A stretch of 9,756 nucleotides of DNA from an uncultured Clostridium sp. (GCA_947246775.1 CAMXTM010000059.1:1-9756); one strand, 5' to 3'. Shown: positions 1 to 6,972, counted from the first letter of the stretch. Notes: generated by a model not told the origin, from the sequence alone. Translations and numbers: made by a program.

Positions 1-1
1 A

Positions 2-463
2 TCTGATGTCATAAAGTCACAGCAGGCAGATGTAATAGATATAGAATTGTTTACAGGAGAAGATACTGTACTTTCACTAATTGAAAAGGCAAAACAGTAT
101 TCTGTTAAAACCATATTATCAAGTCATGATTTTGAAAAAACACCAGAAAAAGAAGAAATTATAGCACGTCTTTGCTATATGCAAAAATTAGGCGGAGATA
201 TTACAAAAATTGCACTCATGCCTAGAAGCAAAAAAGATGTGCTGACGCTTCTTTGTGCCACAGAAGAAATGCAATCTCGATATGCTGATAGACCCTATGT
301 GACCATGTCTATGGGCGGAATAGGCAGTATTTCCCGTATGGTAGGCGAGGTATTTGGTGTGAGCATTACTTTTGGTATAGGAGAATATAGTTCTGCCCCA
401 GGGCAAATAGAAGCACAAAAACTAAAACAAGTATTAGAAATTATTCATGATAGTATGATATAG
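2..463 (+). CDS. aroD: Type I 3-dehydroquinate dehydratase, 3' part (5' end outside window)
   Basis: AroD dehydrates 3-dehydroquinate to 3-dehydroshikimate in the cytoplasmic shikimate pathway, through a Schiff base on a lysine. The frame is open from position 2, so the gene begins left of the window; the TTG at 47 is an internal leucine codon, not a start. The visible 153 codons correspond to the C-terminal 60% of a family protein of about 250 residues. Visible family motifs are the acidic strand DVIDIEL just before position 50, the catalytic-base His in SSHDF (codon 125-127), the Schiff-base Lys in TKIALMP (codon 206-208), the substrate-binding Arg in MSMGGIGSISR, and the closing SAPGQI loop with Ser and Gln ligands. 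The frame ends in TAG. The next gene starts 23 bases downstream, so the two are probably cotranscribed. Identification is firm. Confidence 0.95.
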   Translation, partial: SDVIKSQQADVIDIELFTGEDTVLSLIEKAKQYSVKTILSSHDFEKTPEKEEIIARLCYMQKLGGDITKIALMPRSKKDVLTLLCATEEMQSRYADRPYVTMSMGGIGSISRMVGEVFGVSITFGIGEYSSAPGQIEAQKLKQVLEIIHDSMI

Positions 464-486
464 AAATAGTATAAAAGGAGGACACA

Positions 487-1122
487 ATGCCAGCATATTT
501 TAACATTTCGGTACAATTTAAAAGGGAAGACCTTTATCCCGATTTTATGTATGATTTTTATGCTGCTTTAACTACAGCAGGTTTAAAATTTCAATCAAGC
601 TACTATGAAAAAACAGAACTTTCGGAAAAGCAAATTATAGAGTGGAATCAGCAAAAAATAGAGCAAAATTTTAAGCTAGGTTTTACAGAACATTGTGTCA
701 GTGACTATAAACAAACCGTGTTTTCTTTTGGAAATTATACAGAAGTGAGAGGATTTTGGCTCAATCACTATTCAGAAGATGGAGCATTTGACTATGAAAT
801 TATTATACCAGAAAGTGATGTTTTAACAGATGAAATCGGTACAACGTTTCAAGAGCAAGAAGTAGATAAATTACTAGAATTATCAAAAAAAATATGGCAA
901 TTTCCCTATGTAAGAGCGATACAAACAGGCTTAGAGTTTGAAGATGAAACCACTGCGCTGAGCGACATCGAAAAGGGCGAACTGCCCAATGTCATACCCT
1001 TTGCAATACTAGAACAACAAAATACACAATTTTTTGATTCAAAATATGCAGTCAGTTGGTTGCCAGAAAAACGAAGTGGAATTTTATTGGTTGCGCCATA
1101 TACTATTGAAATAAAGTTATAA
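487..1122 (+). CDS. Hypothetical protein, 211 residues, family not recognised
   Basis: I do not recognise this protein. It begins with ATG five bases after a perfect GGAGG (477-481), so the start is secure. No signal peptide, membrane segment or catalytic motif is visible. It is acidic and aromatic-rich with alternating hydrophobic stretches (YFNISVQFKRE at the N-terminus, GILLVAPYTIEIKL at the C-terminus), which suggests a soluble mixed alpha/beta cytoplasmic protein. The size, acidity and lack of catalytic residues are compatible with immunity-type or SUKH-like proteins, but no motif supports that and it is only a guess. It follows aroD by 23 bases and is followed directly by a terminator, so it is probably the last gene of the aroD transcript. 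Bases 951-1000 are clearly more GC-rich than the rest of the gene. Confidence 0.85.
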   Translation: MPAYFNISVQFKREDLYPDFMYDFYAALTTAGLKFQSSYYEKTELSEKQIIEWNQQKIEQNFKLGFTEHCVSDYKQTVFSFGNYTEVRGFWLNHYSEDGAFDYEIIIPESDVLTDEIGTTFQEQEVDKLLELSKKIWQFPYVRAIQTGLEFEDETTALSDIEKGELPNVIPFAILEQQNTQFFDSKYAVSWLPEKRSGILLVAPYTIEIKL

Positions 1123-1144
1123 TATAAAAATAGGCAATACTTTA

Positions 1145-1180
1145 AGAGGTGGCATAAATACCACCTCTATTTTTGTTTTA
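1145..1180 (+). terminator. Rho-independent terminator after the aroD/hypothetical unit
   Basis: A perfect 8-bp stem, AGAGGTGG (1145-1152) with CCACCTCT (1161-1168), closes an 8-base loop and is followed on the + strand by a T-rich run (1169-1180, ATTTTTGTTTTA). It lies 22 bases after the stop at 1122 and abuts the stop codon of the convergent - strand gene. Read from the other strand the same stem is followed only by TAAAGTATTG, a poor U-tract, so it mainly serves the rightward transcript. It may weakly stop the leftward one. Confidence 0.9.
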
Positions 1181-1582
1181 TTTGATGCCCATTTTCCAAA
1201 ATACAAACAACATCATACTTGCAAACAACCAGCCTATGCCGATAATATGCAGTACAATGAGCGCTACATTAGGACGTGTTTGTGGAATATAAATATTTTC
1301 TGGACAATTAGGGTCATAGTATATTGTGACAGCATCTCCCTCTCTCAAATGGCTTTTTCCACTTGCTTCTGCTCTCCATAAGCTGTCATTCGCAGAAAAT
1401 TCATAAATATATCTAGGAGCAGACCGATGCCCTGTATCTATTACTTCTGTAATCGTAGCTTGTGTATGTTTTGTTGCCTTGCTTTGTTTTGTGACAATGG
1501 AACGGTGGATACTAACCGCAATGAGTGTAATGATTGCCCCACCAAATCCAAACAAAAGTGACATCATAAAATAAAGCTCCAT
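1178..1582 (-). CDS. DUF3592-like small membrane protein
   Basis: A protein of about 134 residues with two membrane segments, one near the N-terminus (about residues 3-25, LLFGFGGAIITLIAVSI) and one near the C-terminus (about 107-128, LIVLHIIGIGWLFASMMLFVF). They enclose a polar beta-rich segment. The central TITEVIDTG...YIYEF...GDAVTIYYDPNCPEN matches the DUF3592 pattern of a small SH3/OB-like extracytoplasmic or cytoplasmic beta domain between helices. The molecular function of that family is unknown. A GTG at 1588 gives two extra residues, but the Shine-Dalgarno-like AGGGGGA (1589-1595) would touch it. The ATG at 1582 has about 6-7 bases of spacing and is the better start. It lies 25 bases after the TPR gene, so it is probably the last gene of the folC operon. 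Confidence 0.85.
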   Translation of the reverse strand: MELYFMMSLLFGFGGAIITLIAVSIHRSIVTKQSKATKHTQATITEVIDTGHRSAPRYIYEFSANDSLWRAEASGKSHLREGDAVTIYYDPNCPENIYIPQTRPNVALIVLHIIGIGWLFASMMLFVFWKMGIK

Positions 1583-1588
1583 AATCAC

Positions 1589-1595
1589 TCCCCCT
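1589..1595 (-). promoter_or_regulatory. Ribosome binding site deciding the DUF3592 gene start
   Basis: On the - strand AGGGGGA directly abuts GTG (1588) and lies six bases before ATG (1582). The spacing favours the ATG, giving a 134-residue protein rather than 136. Confidence 0.6.
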
Positions 1596-1607
1596 ATTTA
1601 AAAAGTT

Positions 1608-3056
1608 TTATTCGTTGTTTTGCTCTGCATTTTGTTCTGGCTCTGCTTCTGGTTGAGCAGCTTGTGCTTGTGCTGCATTGATTTGCTCTATGGCATTTTG
1701 TGCATTTGCAACATGGTTAGACTCTGGGTGTTCATCAAGTATTCTTTGATAGTATTGCTTTGCTGTTGCGACATCACCTTTTTGTTCTGCAATTTGCCCT
1801 AAATAATAAAAGCTATCATCAATAAAATCCGCAGAAGAAACATCTTCCGAAGATGCATATTTTAAGCAATTTTCTAGTGTTTCTTTTGCCGCATCAATGT
1901 TGCCATCATTAAACTCATTTCTTCCCTGTGTATACAAGTTAGATGCTGCCTGAGGCAATACAGAACCTTTGAGTGTATTGAGCGTAGCAAGTTCTTCTTC
2001 TGAAAATTGAGAAGAATCAATTAAAATAATTTTAGCAGCAGCTTCTACAATATTTTCATTTTCTGATAGAGAGCTTGCCTCCTGCAATAGTGCCACATTT
2101 TGCTGTCTTGCTGCCTCTGCCTTATATTTTTCGTTTTCTTCTTCCAATGTTTCTGCTCTTTTGCGAAGTTCGGCAAGTTCTTCTGGTGTAATATTGCCAT
2201 TTGCGGTAGCAGAAGATACTTTTGTACGCAATTCATCAATGGTTTTGTCTTTTTCCTCTGAAAGCGCAGGCATTACAAGAGAAAGTAATACAATGGCAAC
2301 ACTAATACCCCCAATTAAAAAAGCAATTACTTCATTTTTAAAGCTGTTTTGACGAATTTGTTTGCGGTATGTGGGTACTGGTGGTGCAGCATCTGTTCTT
2401 TTGACTGTATTGGAATCTGCACTATTTTTAGACGATTTTTTATTTGTTGCAATATCCAATTCCCTAGCATAGTGTAATGCAAGGGGATTATACTGGTCAA
2501 TTTTAAGTGCTTTTTGTATAAAATGAGAAGCTCTATCAAAGTTTTTTTCTTGTAAACAACATAATGTCATTAAATTACAAGCCTCTACAAAATTATCGTT
2601 ATAGTCTAAGGCGCGTTTTAATTGTATTAGTGCTAAATCATCGCTGCCCTGCTGCAAATAAGAAATTGCTTGATTATAAAACTGAACAGCATCATTTTTT
2701 TTCTCCATTCTTCTACCATCTTTTTGCAAGATGTCCATATAACGTGACGCAGGATTGTTTTTGCGCTCAATAGAAGCGCTGACAATCCATTGTTTTAGTG
2801 CATCTGCAATTTGACCTTTTTCATGGTACACAAGCCCAAGCAAATTGCGTGCAATATAATTGTTTTTATCAAATAGTATGCTCTGTTCCAATGATTTGGC
2901 TGCGCCTGTCAAATCACGCACCTTTGCTTGTTCTAATCCTTTGTTGTATAAGCGAATAGAGGTGTTACGCGCCCTTTTAAATACAAAGGTATCCACACCG
3001 CAATTTGGGCATACTACCCCTTGCTGTATAAAATAACCACAATTCGGACATTTCAT
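1608..3056 (-). CDS. Membrane-anchored zinc-ribbon / tetratricopeptide-repeat protein
   Basis: A 482-residue scaffold-like protein with five visible parts. (1) An N-terminal zinc ribbon, CPNCG...CPNCG, with Cys3, Cys6, Cys16 and Cys19. (2) Cytoplasmic TPR-like helical repeats, about residues 33-200 (for example AAKSLEQSILFDKNN, RNLLGLVYHEKGQ, ALDYNDNF). (3) A polar linker and a single transmembrane helix, about residues 243-265 (VIAFLIGGISVAIVLLSLVM). (4) A charged coiled coil, about 270-318. (5) A second, extracytoplasmic TPR block, about 370-460, with the NIDAAKETLENCL and KGDVATAKQYYQRILDEHPES signatures of YbgF/BamD-type repeats, ending in an Ala/Gln/Glu-rich tail. TPRs bind proteins, and the zinc ribbon plus helix suggest a bridge between a cytoplasmic partner and the cell surface; the partner cannot be read. 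AAGGAG (3065-3070) sits eight bases before the ATG and overlaps the stop of the upstream small gene, indicating translational coupling. Confidence 0.85.
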   Translation of the reverse strand: MKCPNCGYFIQQGVVCPNCGVDTFVFKRARNTSIRLYNKGLEQAKVRDLTGAAKSLEQSILFDKNNYIARNLLGLVYHEKGQIADALKQWIVSASIERKNNPASRYMDILQKDGRRMEKKNDAVQFYNQAISYLQQGSDDLALIQLKRALDYNDNFVEACNLMTLCCLQEKNFDRASHFIQKALKIDQYNPLALHYARELDIATNKKSSKNSADSNTVKRTDAAPPVPTYRKQIRQNSFKNEVIAFLIGGISVAIVLLSLVMPALSEEKDKTIDELRTKVSSATANGNITPEELAELRKRAETLEEENEKYKAEAARQQNVALLQEASSLSENENIVEAAAKIILIDSSQFSEEELATLNTLKGSVLPQAASNLYTQGRNEFNDGNIDAAKETLENCLKYASSEDVSSADFIDDSFYYLGQIAEQKGDVATAKQYYQRILDEHPESNHVANAQNAIEQINAAQAQAAQPEAEPEQNAEQNNE

Positions 3057-3068
3057 TCGACATTCTCC

Positions 3069-3260
3069 TTAACGTTTTTGTGTTGGTTGACTAGATACGG
3101 TTTGATTTTGCATTGTCTGGTTGCGGTTTGCCGACTTAGAAAGATGCTGCAAAATGTCAAGAATGTCCTGTACTTCACTGGTATGAATTGAATCCTCTAT
3201 ACGTTCTAATTCTAATATAGGTTGATATTTCGAAAGTTCTTGTTTAAAATCTATCATCAT
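3069..3260 (-). CDS. Small hypothetical protein (63 residues) coupled to folC
   Basis: Not a recognised family. It encodes a short, soluble, probably helical protein: an amphipathic first two thirds (DFKQELSKYQPILELERIEDS...VQDILDILQHLSK) and a polar Asn/Gln/Ser-rich tail. Its reality is supported by context rather than homology. Its first ATG (3260) overlaps the folC stop in an ATGA arrangement, a GGAGG (3265-3269) sits inside the end of folC, and its stop overlaps the ribosome binding site of the next gene. The second ATG (3257) has the better spacing to GGAGG (7 versus 4 bases), so the true product may be 62 residues. It could work with the TPR membrane protein encoded 12 bases downstream; this is inferred from operon position only. 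Confidence 0.7.
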   Translation of the reverse strand: MMIDFKQELSKYQPILELERIEDSIHTSEVQDILDILQHLSKSANRNQTMQNQTVSSQPTQKR

Positions 3261-4567
3261 AAAACCTCCAAACGAGAGATATAATTTTTAAGTTCACCAA
3301 TCATATAAAGAGAGCCACAGCAAATTATCGCATCTTTTTGAGATGTAACAGAAAGCGCTGTTTGATATGCTCCTATTACATCAGTATGTTTATATACTTT
3401 TTTATGAAAACATAAGATGGTTTTTTCTAGCTCCTCTATGCTCAATTTTCTGTTGCTCATCGGTTCTGTCAATACTACTGTGTCTGCAATAGGCAGTATT
3501 GCCTCAACCATTTTTTGATATTCTTTATCACTTAATATACCAAGCAGTAAAGTGATTTTTTTGTGTTTAAAATATTTTTTGATAGAACGGCAAAGCATCT
3601 GTATGCCATCTATATTGTGTGCGCCGTCTAGCATAGTGATAGGGTTGTGTTTTACAATTTCCATTCTGCCCTGCCATTGTGTTTTTTGAATCCCTTTTAG
3701 TATGGATTGTTTTGTCAGTTGTAAGCCATATTGTTGTAGTACGTGGCAGGCAAGCAGTACAGTAATGCAGTTTTTAATTTGATAATCTCCTAATAGTGCT
3801 AATTTTACCATTTCATACATAAAATATTTTGTAGAAACAGAGAACAATGTACTTTCCAAATTCTGTAAGAGTATTTTTGTTTTTACATTGTTTTGTAAAT
3901 CATAAAGGGTAGCTTGTTTTTGTCTGCAAATATCTGCTATTTTATTATATACTAAATTCTTTTGTGGATACAATACTACAGAAGAATTTTTTTTGATAAT
4001 GCCTGCTTTTTGTATTGCAATTTCTTCTATTGTATTTCCTAAAAATTCTATATGGTCAATGCCTATAGACATAATTAAACACAACAAAGGATTTTCAATG
4101 ATATTGGTAGCATCAGCAAGACCACCTAATCCCACTTCTAGTATGACAATATCAACATTTTCTTGCACAAAATAATGAAAACAAATTGCAGTTAAAAATT
4201 CAAATAAGGTAGGAGCTTCTAAACCTTCATCAATCATTTGATTATAATATTTTTTAATAAAATCAACTTCTTGTGCAAATCTTTGGTCTGATATACAAAC
4301 ACCATCAATTTGAAAGCGTTCGTTGTATTTTATAATATGTGGCGAAGTATATAAACCTGTTTTATAACCACTTTGTGTTAATATACTTTGTAACATAGCA
4401 CAGGCTGACCCTTTGCCATTTGTGCCTGCAACATGAATACATTTTAATTTTTTATGTGGATTTCCTATGCGTTTTAAAAGTTCTTGTATTCTTGCTAATC
4501 CAAGTGTTGTTGTAGAACGAAACAAACAAATTTGGTTCAGATATATTAAGGCTTGCTGATAATCCAT
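3257..4567 (-). CDS. folC: Folylpolyglutamate synthase / dihydrofolate synthase
   Basis: FolC is an ATP-dependent cytoplasmic Mur-ligase-family enzyme that adds glutamate to dihydropteroate and/or folates. The 436 residues match the usual family length. Motifs in order: P-loop HVAGTNGKGS (GTNGKGS at residues 48-54), folate-loop TSPHIIKYNERFQIDG, EVGLGGLADATN, the metal/ATP-binding SIGIDHIEFLGNTIEEIAIQKAGIIK, and the C-terminal-domain WQGRMEI...MLDGAHNIDG, ending with GSLYMIGE. Start: ATG preceded at five bases by AAGGGGG (4573-4579), a fair ribosome binding site. It is the first gene of the leftward operon and its stop overlaps the next start. Whether it performs one or both reactions cannot be told from motifs. 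A TATACT at 4592-4597 (- strand) is a possible -10 box, but no good -35 accompanies it. Confidence 0.95.
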   Translation of the reverse strand: MDYQQALIYLNQICLFRSTTTLGLARIQELLKRIGNPHKKLKCIHVAGTNGKGSACAMLQSILTQSGYKTGLYTSPHIIKYNERFQIDGVCISDQRFAQEVDFIKKYYNQMIDEGLEAPTLFEFLTAICFHYFVQENVDIVILEVGLGGLADATNIIENPLLCLIMSIGIDHIEFLGNTIEEIAIQKAGIIKKNSSVVLYPQKNLVYNKIADICRQKQATLYDLQNNVKTKILLQNLESTLFSVSTKYFMYEMVKLALLGDYQIKNCITVLLACHVLQQYGLQLTKQSILKGIQKTQWQGRMEIVKHNPITMLDGAHNIDGIQMLCRSIKKYFKHKKITLLLGILSDKEYQKMVEAILPIADTVVLTEPMSNRKLSIEELEKTILCFHKKVYKHTDVIGAYQTALSVTSQKDAIICCGSLYMIGELKNYISRLEVL

Positions 4568-4639
4568 AATTGCCCCCTTAAAATGATTTAAAGTATAATG
4601 TGATTTTATGGTGTAAAGGTGCGATTTTTTGCTTAGTAA

Positions 4640-4676
4640 AGAACCTTAGTGAGAGCATTGCCCTCACTAAAATTCT
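4640..4676. repeat. Compound inverted repeat / hairpin of unknown role
   Basis: TTAGTGAG (4646-4653) pairs perfectly with CTCACTAA (4663-4670). The helix continues inward, after one mismatch, by GC/GC around a three-base ATT loop. It continues outward, after a 2x2 internal loop, by AGAA (4640-4643) with TTCT (4673-4676). No gene ends here on either strand, so it is not an ordinary gene-end terminator. It lies about 75-110 bases upstream of folC and about 250 upstream of mltG. Candidates are a leader element of folC, a small RNA terminator or a regulator site. Confidence 0.6.
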
Positions 4677-4771
4677 GTATTGTTAATTTTTTCCTTGCTA
4701 AAATGTGTCACACTTATACCATATTACCATGATTATCTAAAATATAATTATAAGCAGTAATTTTAAAAAGT

Positions 4772-4788
4772 GCAATAATATTGCGCAA
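4772..4788. promoter_or_regulatory. Overlapping palindromes, operator-like
   Basis: GCAATA-A-TATTGC (4772-4784) is a perfect 6-bp inverted repeat around one base. It overlaps the perfect 8-base palindrome TTGCGCAA (4781-4788). Short symmetric sites like these are typical of dimeric repressor operators. The site is about 55 bases upstream of the mltG -35 box, in an otherwise featureless AT-rich stretch. No regulator is assigned. Confidence 0.35.
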
Positions 4789-4844
4789 GATATAAGACTT
4801 TTTTAAGAATTACACATCATTATTATCTAATCTGTAATTTTTTG

Positions 4845-4874
4845 TTGTCATGTCTATAAAAGTTATTGTATAAT
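4845..4874 (+). promoter_or_regulatory. Sigma-A type promoter for the mltG operon
   Basis: TTGTCA (4845-4850, one mismatch to TTGACA) and a perfect TATAAT (4869-4874) are separated by 18 bases on the + strand. This predicts transcription from about 4881 and a leader of about 45 bases before the mltG GTG. It is the best promoter-like sequence in the divergent region. Confidence 0.75.
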
Positions 4875-4914
4875 AAGCGAAGAAAATAAGAGAGCATAGC
4901 TTTTGAAGTAATTT

Positions 4915-4919
4915 GGAGG
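4915..4919 (+). promoter_or_regulatory. Ribosome binding site fixing the GTG start of mltG
   Basis: A perfect GGAGG lies seven bases before GTG at 4927. An overlapping frame from 4913 would start inside this site and has no ribosome binding site of its own, which supports the GTG. Confidence 0.85.
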
Positions 4920-4926
4920 TGTCACA

Positions 4927-6276
4927 GTGGAAGACAAAGAGGGACATAATAACGAGGAAGAAGAAAAATTACGCTATTTGCGTCAAATGTTTGCAGAGGA
5001 GCAAAACCAACAACAAGGTAGAGTGCCTCACAGAGAAAGAGTACAACAACAAAGACAATCAAGACAAGGTGTGCCAAGACAAAATACAAGACCAAGAGAG
5101 CATAATAGCCACAATAGCAATCATGGTAATCATAGAGCGCACCCAGCTAGAACGCCAGAAAAACAGTACAGAGAAGAAGGCAGAAGAACTGTAGAAAGAA
5201 AAAGAAAACAGTTGAAGAAAAAAAGAAGAAAAAAAATGCTTTCCTTTTTCATATTGTTTTTGGTGTGCATTGGGCTATGCGTGGGAGCATTTCAGTTTTT
5301 TAGAGGATTGATGATGCCTTCTAATCCAGGCGTAGCACTAGATACAGGAAAAGATGTTTCTATTACCGTACCAGAGGGAGCAAGTACATCAGATATTGCG
5401 CAAATATTAAAAGAAAATAATTTGATTAAAAGTGTATTCCGTTTTAAGTTGGAAAGTAAACTAAATGACTATGATGGTACATTTCAAAAAGGTGTCTATA
5501 CTTTAAATACAAGTATGACCCATCAGCAGATTATGGAATTGCTTCAAAAAGGCGGAGAGGCAGAAGAAACCTATCAATTATTAATACCAGAGGGCTTTAC
5601 AGTAGACAAAATTGCGCAAAGACTACAAGAGCAGGATATTATGACGGCTGATGAGTTTATTGCTGAAGTAAACACAGGAGAATTTGATTATGAGTTTTTA
5701 AAGGACTTGCCAACTTCAACAGACAGAAGATATAGACTAGAGGGATATTTGTTCCCAGCAACCTATACCCTTTATGATGGTGTAACAGCACATGAATTAG
5801 TAGATAAAATGTTGCAACGTTTTGAAATTGAGTATACACAAACCTTAAAAGATGGCTTAGCAGATTCAGAGTATACACTAGATGAAATTGTAACGATGGC
5901 ATCTATTATAGAATGTGAAATACAAGTGCCAGAAGAAAGACCAAGAGCAGCAGGTGTCATTAGAAATCGTTTAAAACAAAATATGAAACTACAAATTGAT
6001 GCAACTGTATTGTATGCGCAAGGCGCATCAAAAGATAGAGTTATGGAATCTGATTTACAATATGATTCTCCTTACAATACCTATCAAGTAGAGGGATTAC
6101 CTGTTGGACCTATTTCAAACCCAGGAGCAGCGGCATTAGAGGCAGCCCTCAATCCAGAGGACAACAATTATATTTATTATGTTGTAGAAAAATATGGTAG
6201 CAGCAACCATGTATTTACAGAAACATATGACGAATTTTTAAAAGCGAAAGACAATTATTTAGCAAGCAGGGAATGA
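4927..6276 (+). CDS. mltG: Endolytic murein transglycosylase (YceG/MltG family)
   Basis: MltG is a membrane-anchored lytic transglycosylase that cuts nascent glycan strands outside the cell and sets their length. The 449 residues contain a long cytoplasmic tail (about 1-103) rich in Gln, Arg, His and Asn and ending in a Lys/Arg cluster. One transmembrane helix follows (about 104-125, MLSFFILFLVCIGLCVGAF), then a LysM-like subdomain (about 140-210, VPEGASTSDIAQILKENNLI), then the catalytic YceG domain. The catalytic acid is Glu329 in ASIIECEIQVPEER, matching the ASIVEKE motif of the family. RNRL, LQIDATVLYA, SPYNTY..GLPVGPISNPG and NYIYYV are all intact. GTG start with GGAGG at seven bases. 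It is the first gene of the rightward operon, and trmR starts four bases after its stop. The tail is long compared with the E. coli protein, but long cytoplasmic extensions occur in Firmicutes. Confidence 0.93.
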   Translation: MEDKEGHNNEEEEKLRYLRQMFAEEQNQQQGRVPHRERVQQQRQSRQGVPRQNTRPREHNSHNSNHGNHRAHPARTPEKQYREEGRRTVERKRKQLKKKRRKKMLSFFILFLVCIGLCVGAFQFFRGLMMPSNPGVALDTGKDVSITVPEGASTSDIAQILKENNLIKSVFRFKLESKLNDYDGTFQKGVYTLNTSMTHQQIMELLQKGGEAEETYQLLIPEGFTVDKIAQRLQEQDIMTADEFIAEVNTGEFDYEFLKDLPTSTDRRYRLEGYLFPATYTLYDGVTAHELVDKMLQRFEIEYTQTLKDGLADSEYTLDEIVTMASIIECEIQVPEERPRAAGVIRNRLKQNMKLQIDATVLYAQGASKDRVMESDLQYDSPYNTYQVEGLPVGPISNPGAAALEAALNPEDNNYIYYVVEKYGSSNHVFTETYDEFLKAKDNYLASRE

Positions 6277-6280
6277 TAAT

Positions 6281-6937
6281 ATGAATTATGTAACAGATGA
6301 TGAAATGAATATGTATTTAAGAACCGTACAACCTATGTATGATGGTATATTAGGAGAAATACAAAAAGAATCTATTGCGGCAGATGTACCTATTGTGCCG
6401 CATGAAACAGCAAGACTTTTAAGTGTCTTGCTCAGCATCAAAAAACCGCAAAAAATACTAGAAATTGGCACAGCAGTTGCTTTTTCAGCAGGGCTGATGA
6501 GCCGATATTTAAAAGAAGGTGGTACAATTACAACAATAGACCGTTTTGAAGTGATGTTAAAAGATGCTAGAGAAAACATCAAAAGAATGGGTTTAGAAGA
6601 TACCATTACCATATTAGAGGGTGACGCAGCGGATATTTTGCCTACTCTTACAGAACAATATGATGTTATTTTTTTAGATGCAGCAAAGGGACAATACGGC
6701 AATTTTTTGCCGCATTGTATCCGCCTTTTGCCTGTAGGAGGCATATTGATTGTAGATGATGTTTTGCAGGGTGGAAGCATTGCCAAAACTCGTTTTAGTG
6801 TGCCAAGGAGACAAAGAACCATACACAAAAGAATGAGAAATTTTTTGTGGGATATTTCTCATCATGAAGCATTGGAATCTTGCATATTACCAGTAGGCGA
6901 TGGCGTTGCCGTATGCTATAAAAAAAGGGAAGTATAA
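6281..6937 (+). CDS. trmR: tRNA 5-hydroxyuridine methyltransferase, O-methyltransferase family 3
   Basis: A 218-residue class I SAM-dependent, cation-dependent O-methyltransferase of the COMT-like family. Visible motifs are the SAM-binding LEIGTAVAFSAGLM (Glu61, Gly63), the acidic TTIDRFE after strand 2, and the metal and catalytic residues in FLDAAKGQY (Asp133) and VDDVL (Asp159, Asp160). A conserved C-terminal GDGVAVCYKK follows. The specific TrmR call rests on position. In B. subtilis the orthologue (YrrM) is encoded between mltG (yrrL) and U32-family genes (yrrN/yrrO), and it methylates ho5U to mo5U at wobble position 34. The same order occurs here apart from one inserted gene. AGGGA (6268-6272) inside the end of mltG serves as ribosome binding site, eight bases before the ATG. 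A small-molecule O-methyltransferase remains possible but less likely. Confidence 0.85.
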   Translation: MNYVTDDEMNMYLRTVQPMYDGILGEIQKESIAADVPIVPHETARLLSVLLSIKKPQKILEIGTAVAFSAGLMSRYLKEGGTITTIDRFEVMLKDARENIKRMGLEDTITILEGDAADILPTLTEQYDVIFLDAAKGQYGNFLPHCIRLLPVGGILIVDDVLQGGSIAKTRFSVPRRQRTIHKRMRNFLWDISHHEALESCILPVGDGVAVCYKKREV

Positions 6938-6959
6938 TATAAAAGGAACGTAAAAACAA

Positions 6960-6972
6960 AAGTATTTTATAA
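6960..6972 (+). repeat. Left copy of a 13-base direct repeat flanking the restriction-modification gene
   Basis: AAGTATTTTATAA occurs here, between trmR and the restriction-modification gene, and again at 8769-8781 between that gene and the U32 gene. The two copies are identical and in the same orientation; the bases on each side differ. Confidence 0.6.

Larger units (their letters stand above)
4568..4926. other. Divergent intergenic region between folC and mltG (359 bases)
   Basis: No convincing open reading frame. The stretch is very AT-rich and must hold the control regions of two divergent operons. It contains a possible -10 for folC (TATACT on the - strand at 4592-4597), a compound hairpin (4640-4676), a palindrome pair (4772-4788), a weak AT-rich inverted repeat (4805-4842), and a good rightward promoter (4845-4874) with a short leader to the mltG start. 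No tRNA, riboswitch core or T-box motif was recognised. Confidence 0.8.

Noticed and set aside
47..463. A short aroD starting at TTG 47
   Set aside because: The frame is open to the window edge and residues before 47 match the family (DVIDIE), so this is a gene cut by the window, not a short gene.
4592..4617. folC promoter made of TTTACA (4612-4617) and TATACT (4592-4597) on the - strand
   Set aside because: The spacing is only 14 bases, too short for a normal sigma-A promoter. TATACT may still be a -10 box with a weak -35, but the pair as such is not convincing.
4913..5194. 93-residue + strand frame overlapping the start of mltG
   Set aside because: It begins on the mltG ribosome binding site, lacks its own, and encodes a Lys/Gln/Asn-rich frame-shifted copy of the mltG tail.
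6286..6828. 180-residue open frame on the - strand inside trmR
   Set aside because: It is antisense to a gene with all family motifs, has no ribosome binding site, and its protein shows no coherent domain. It is a shadow of the trmR codon pattern.
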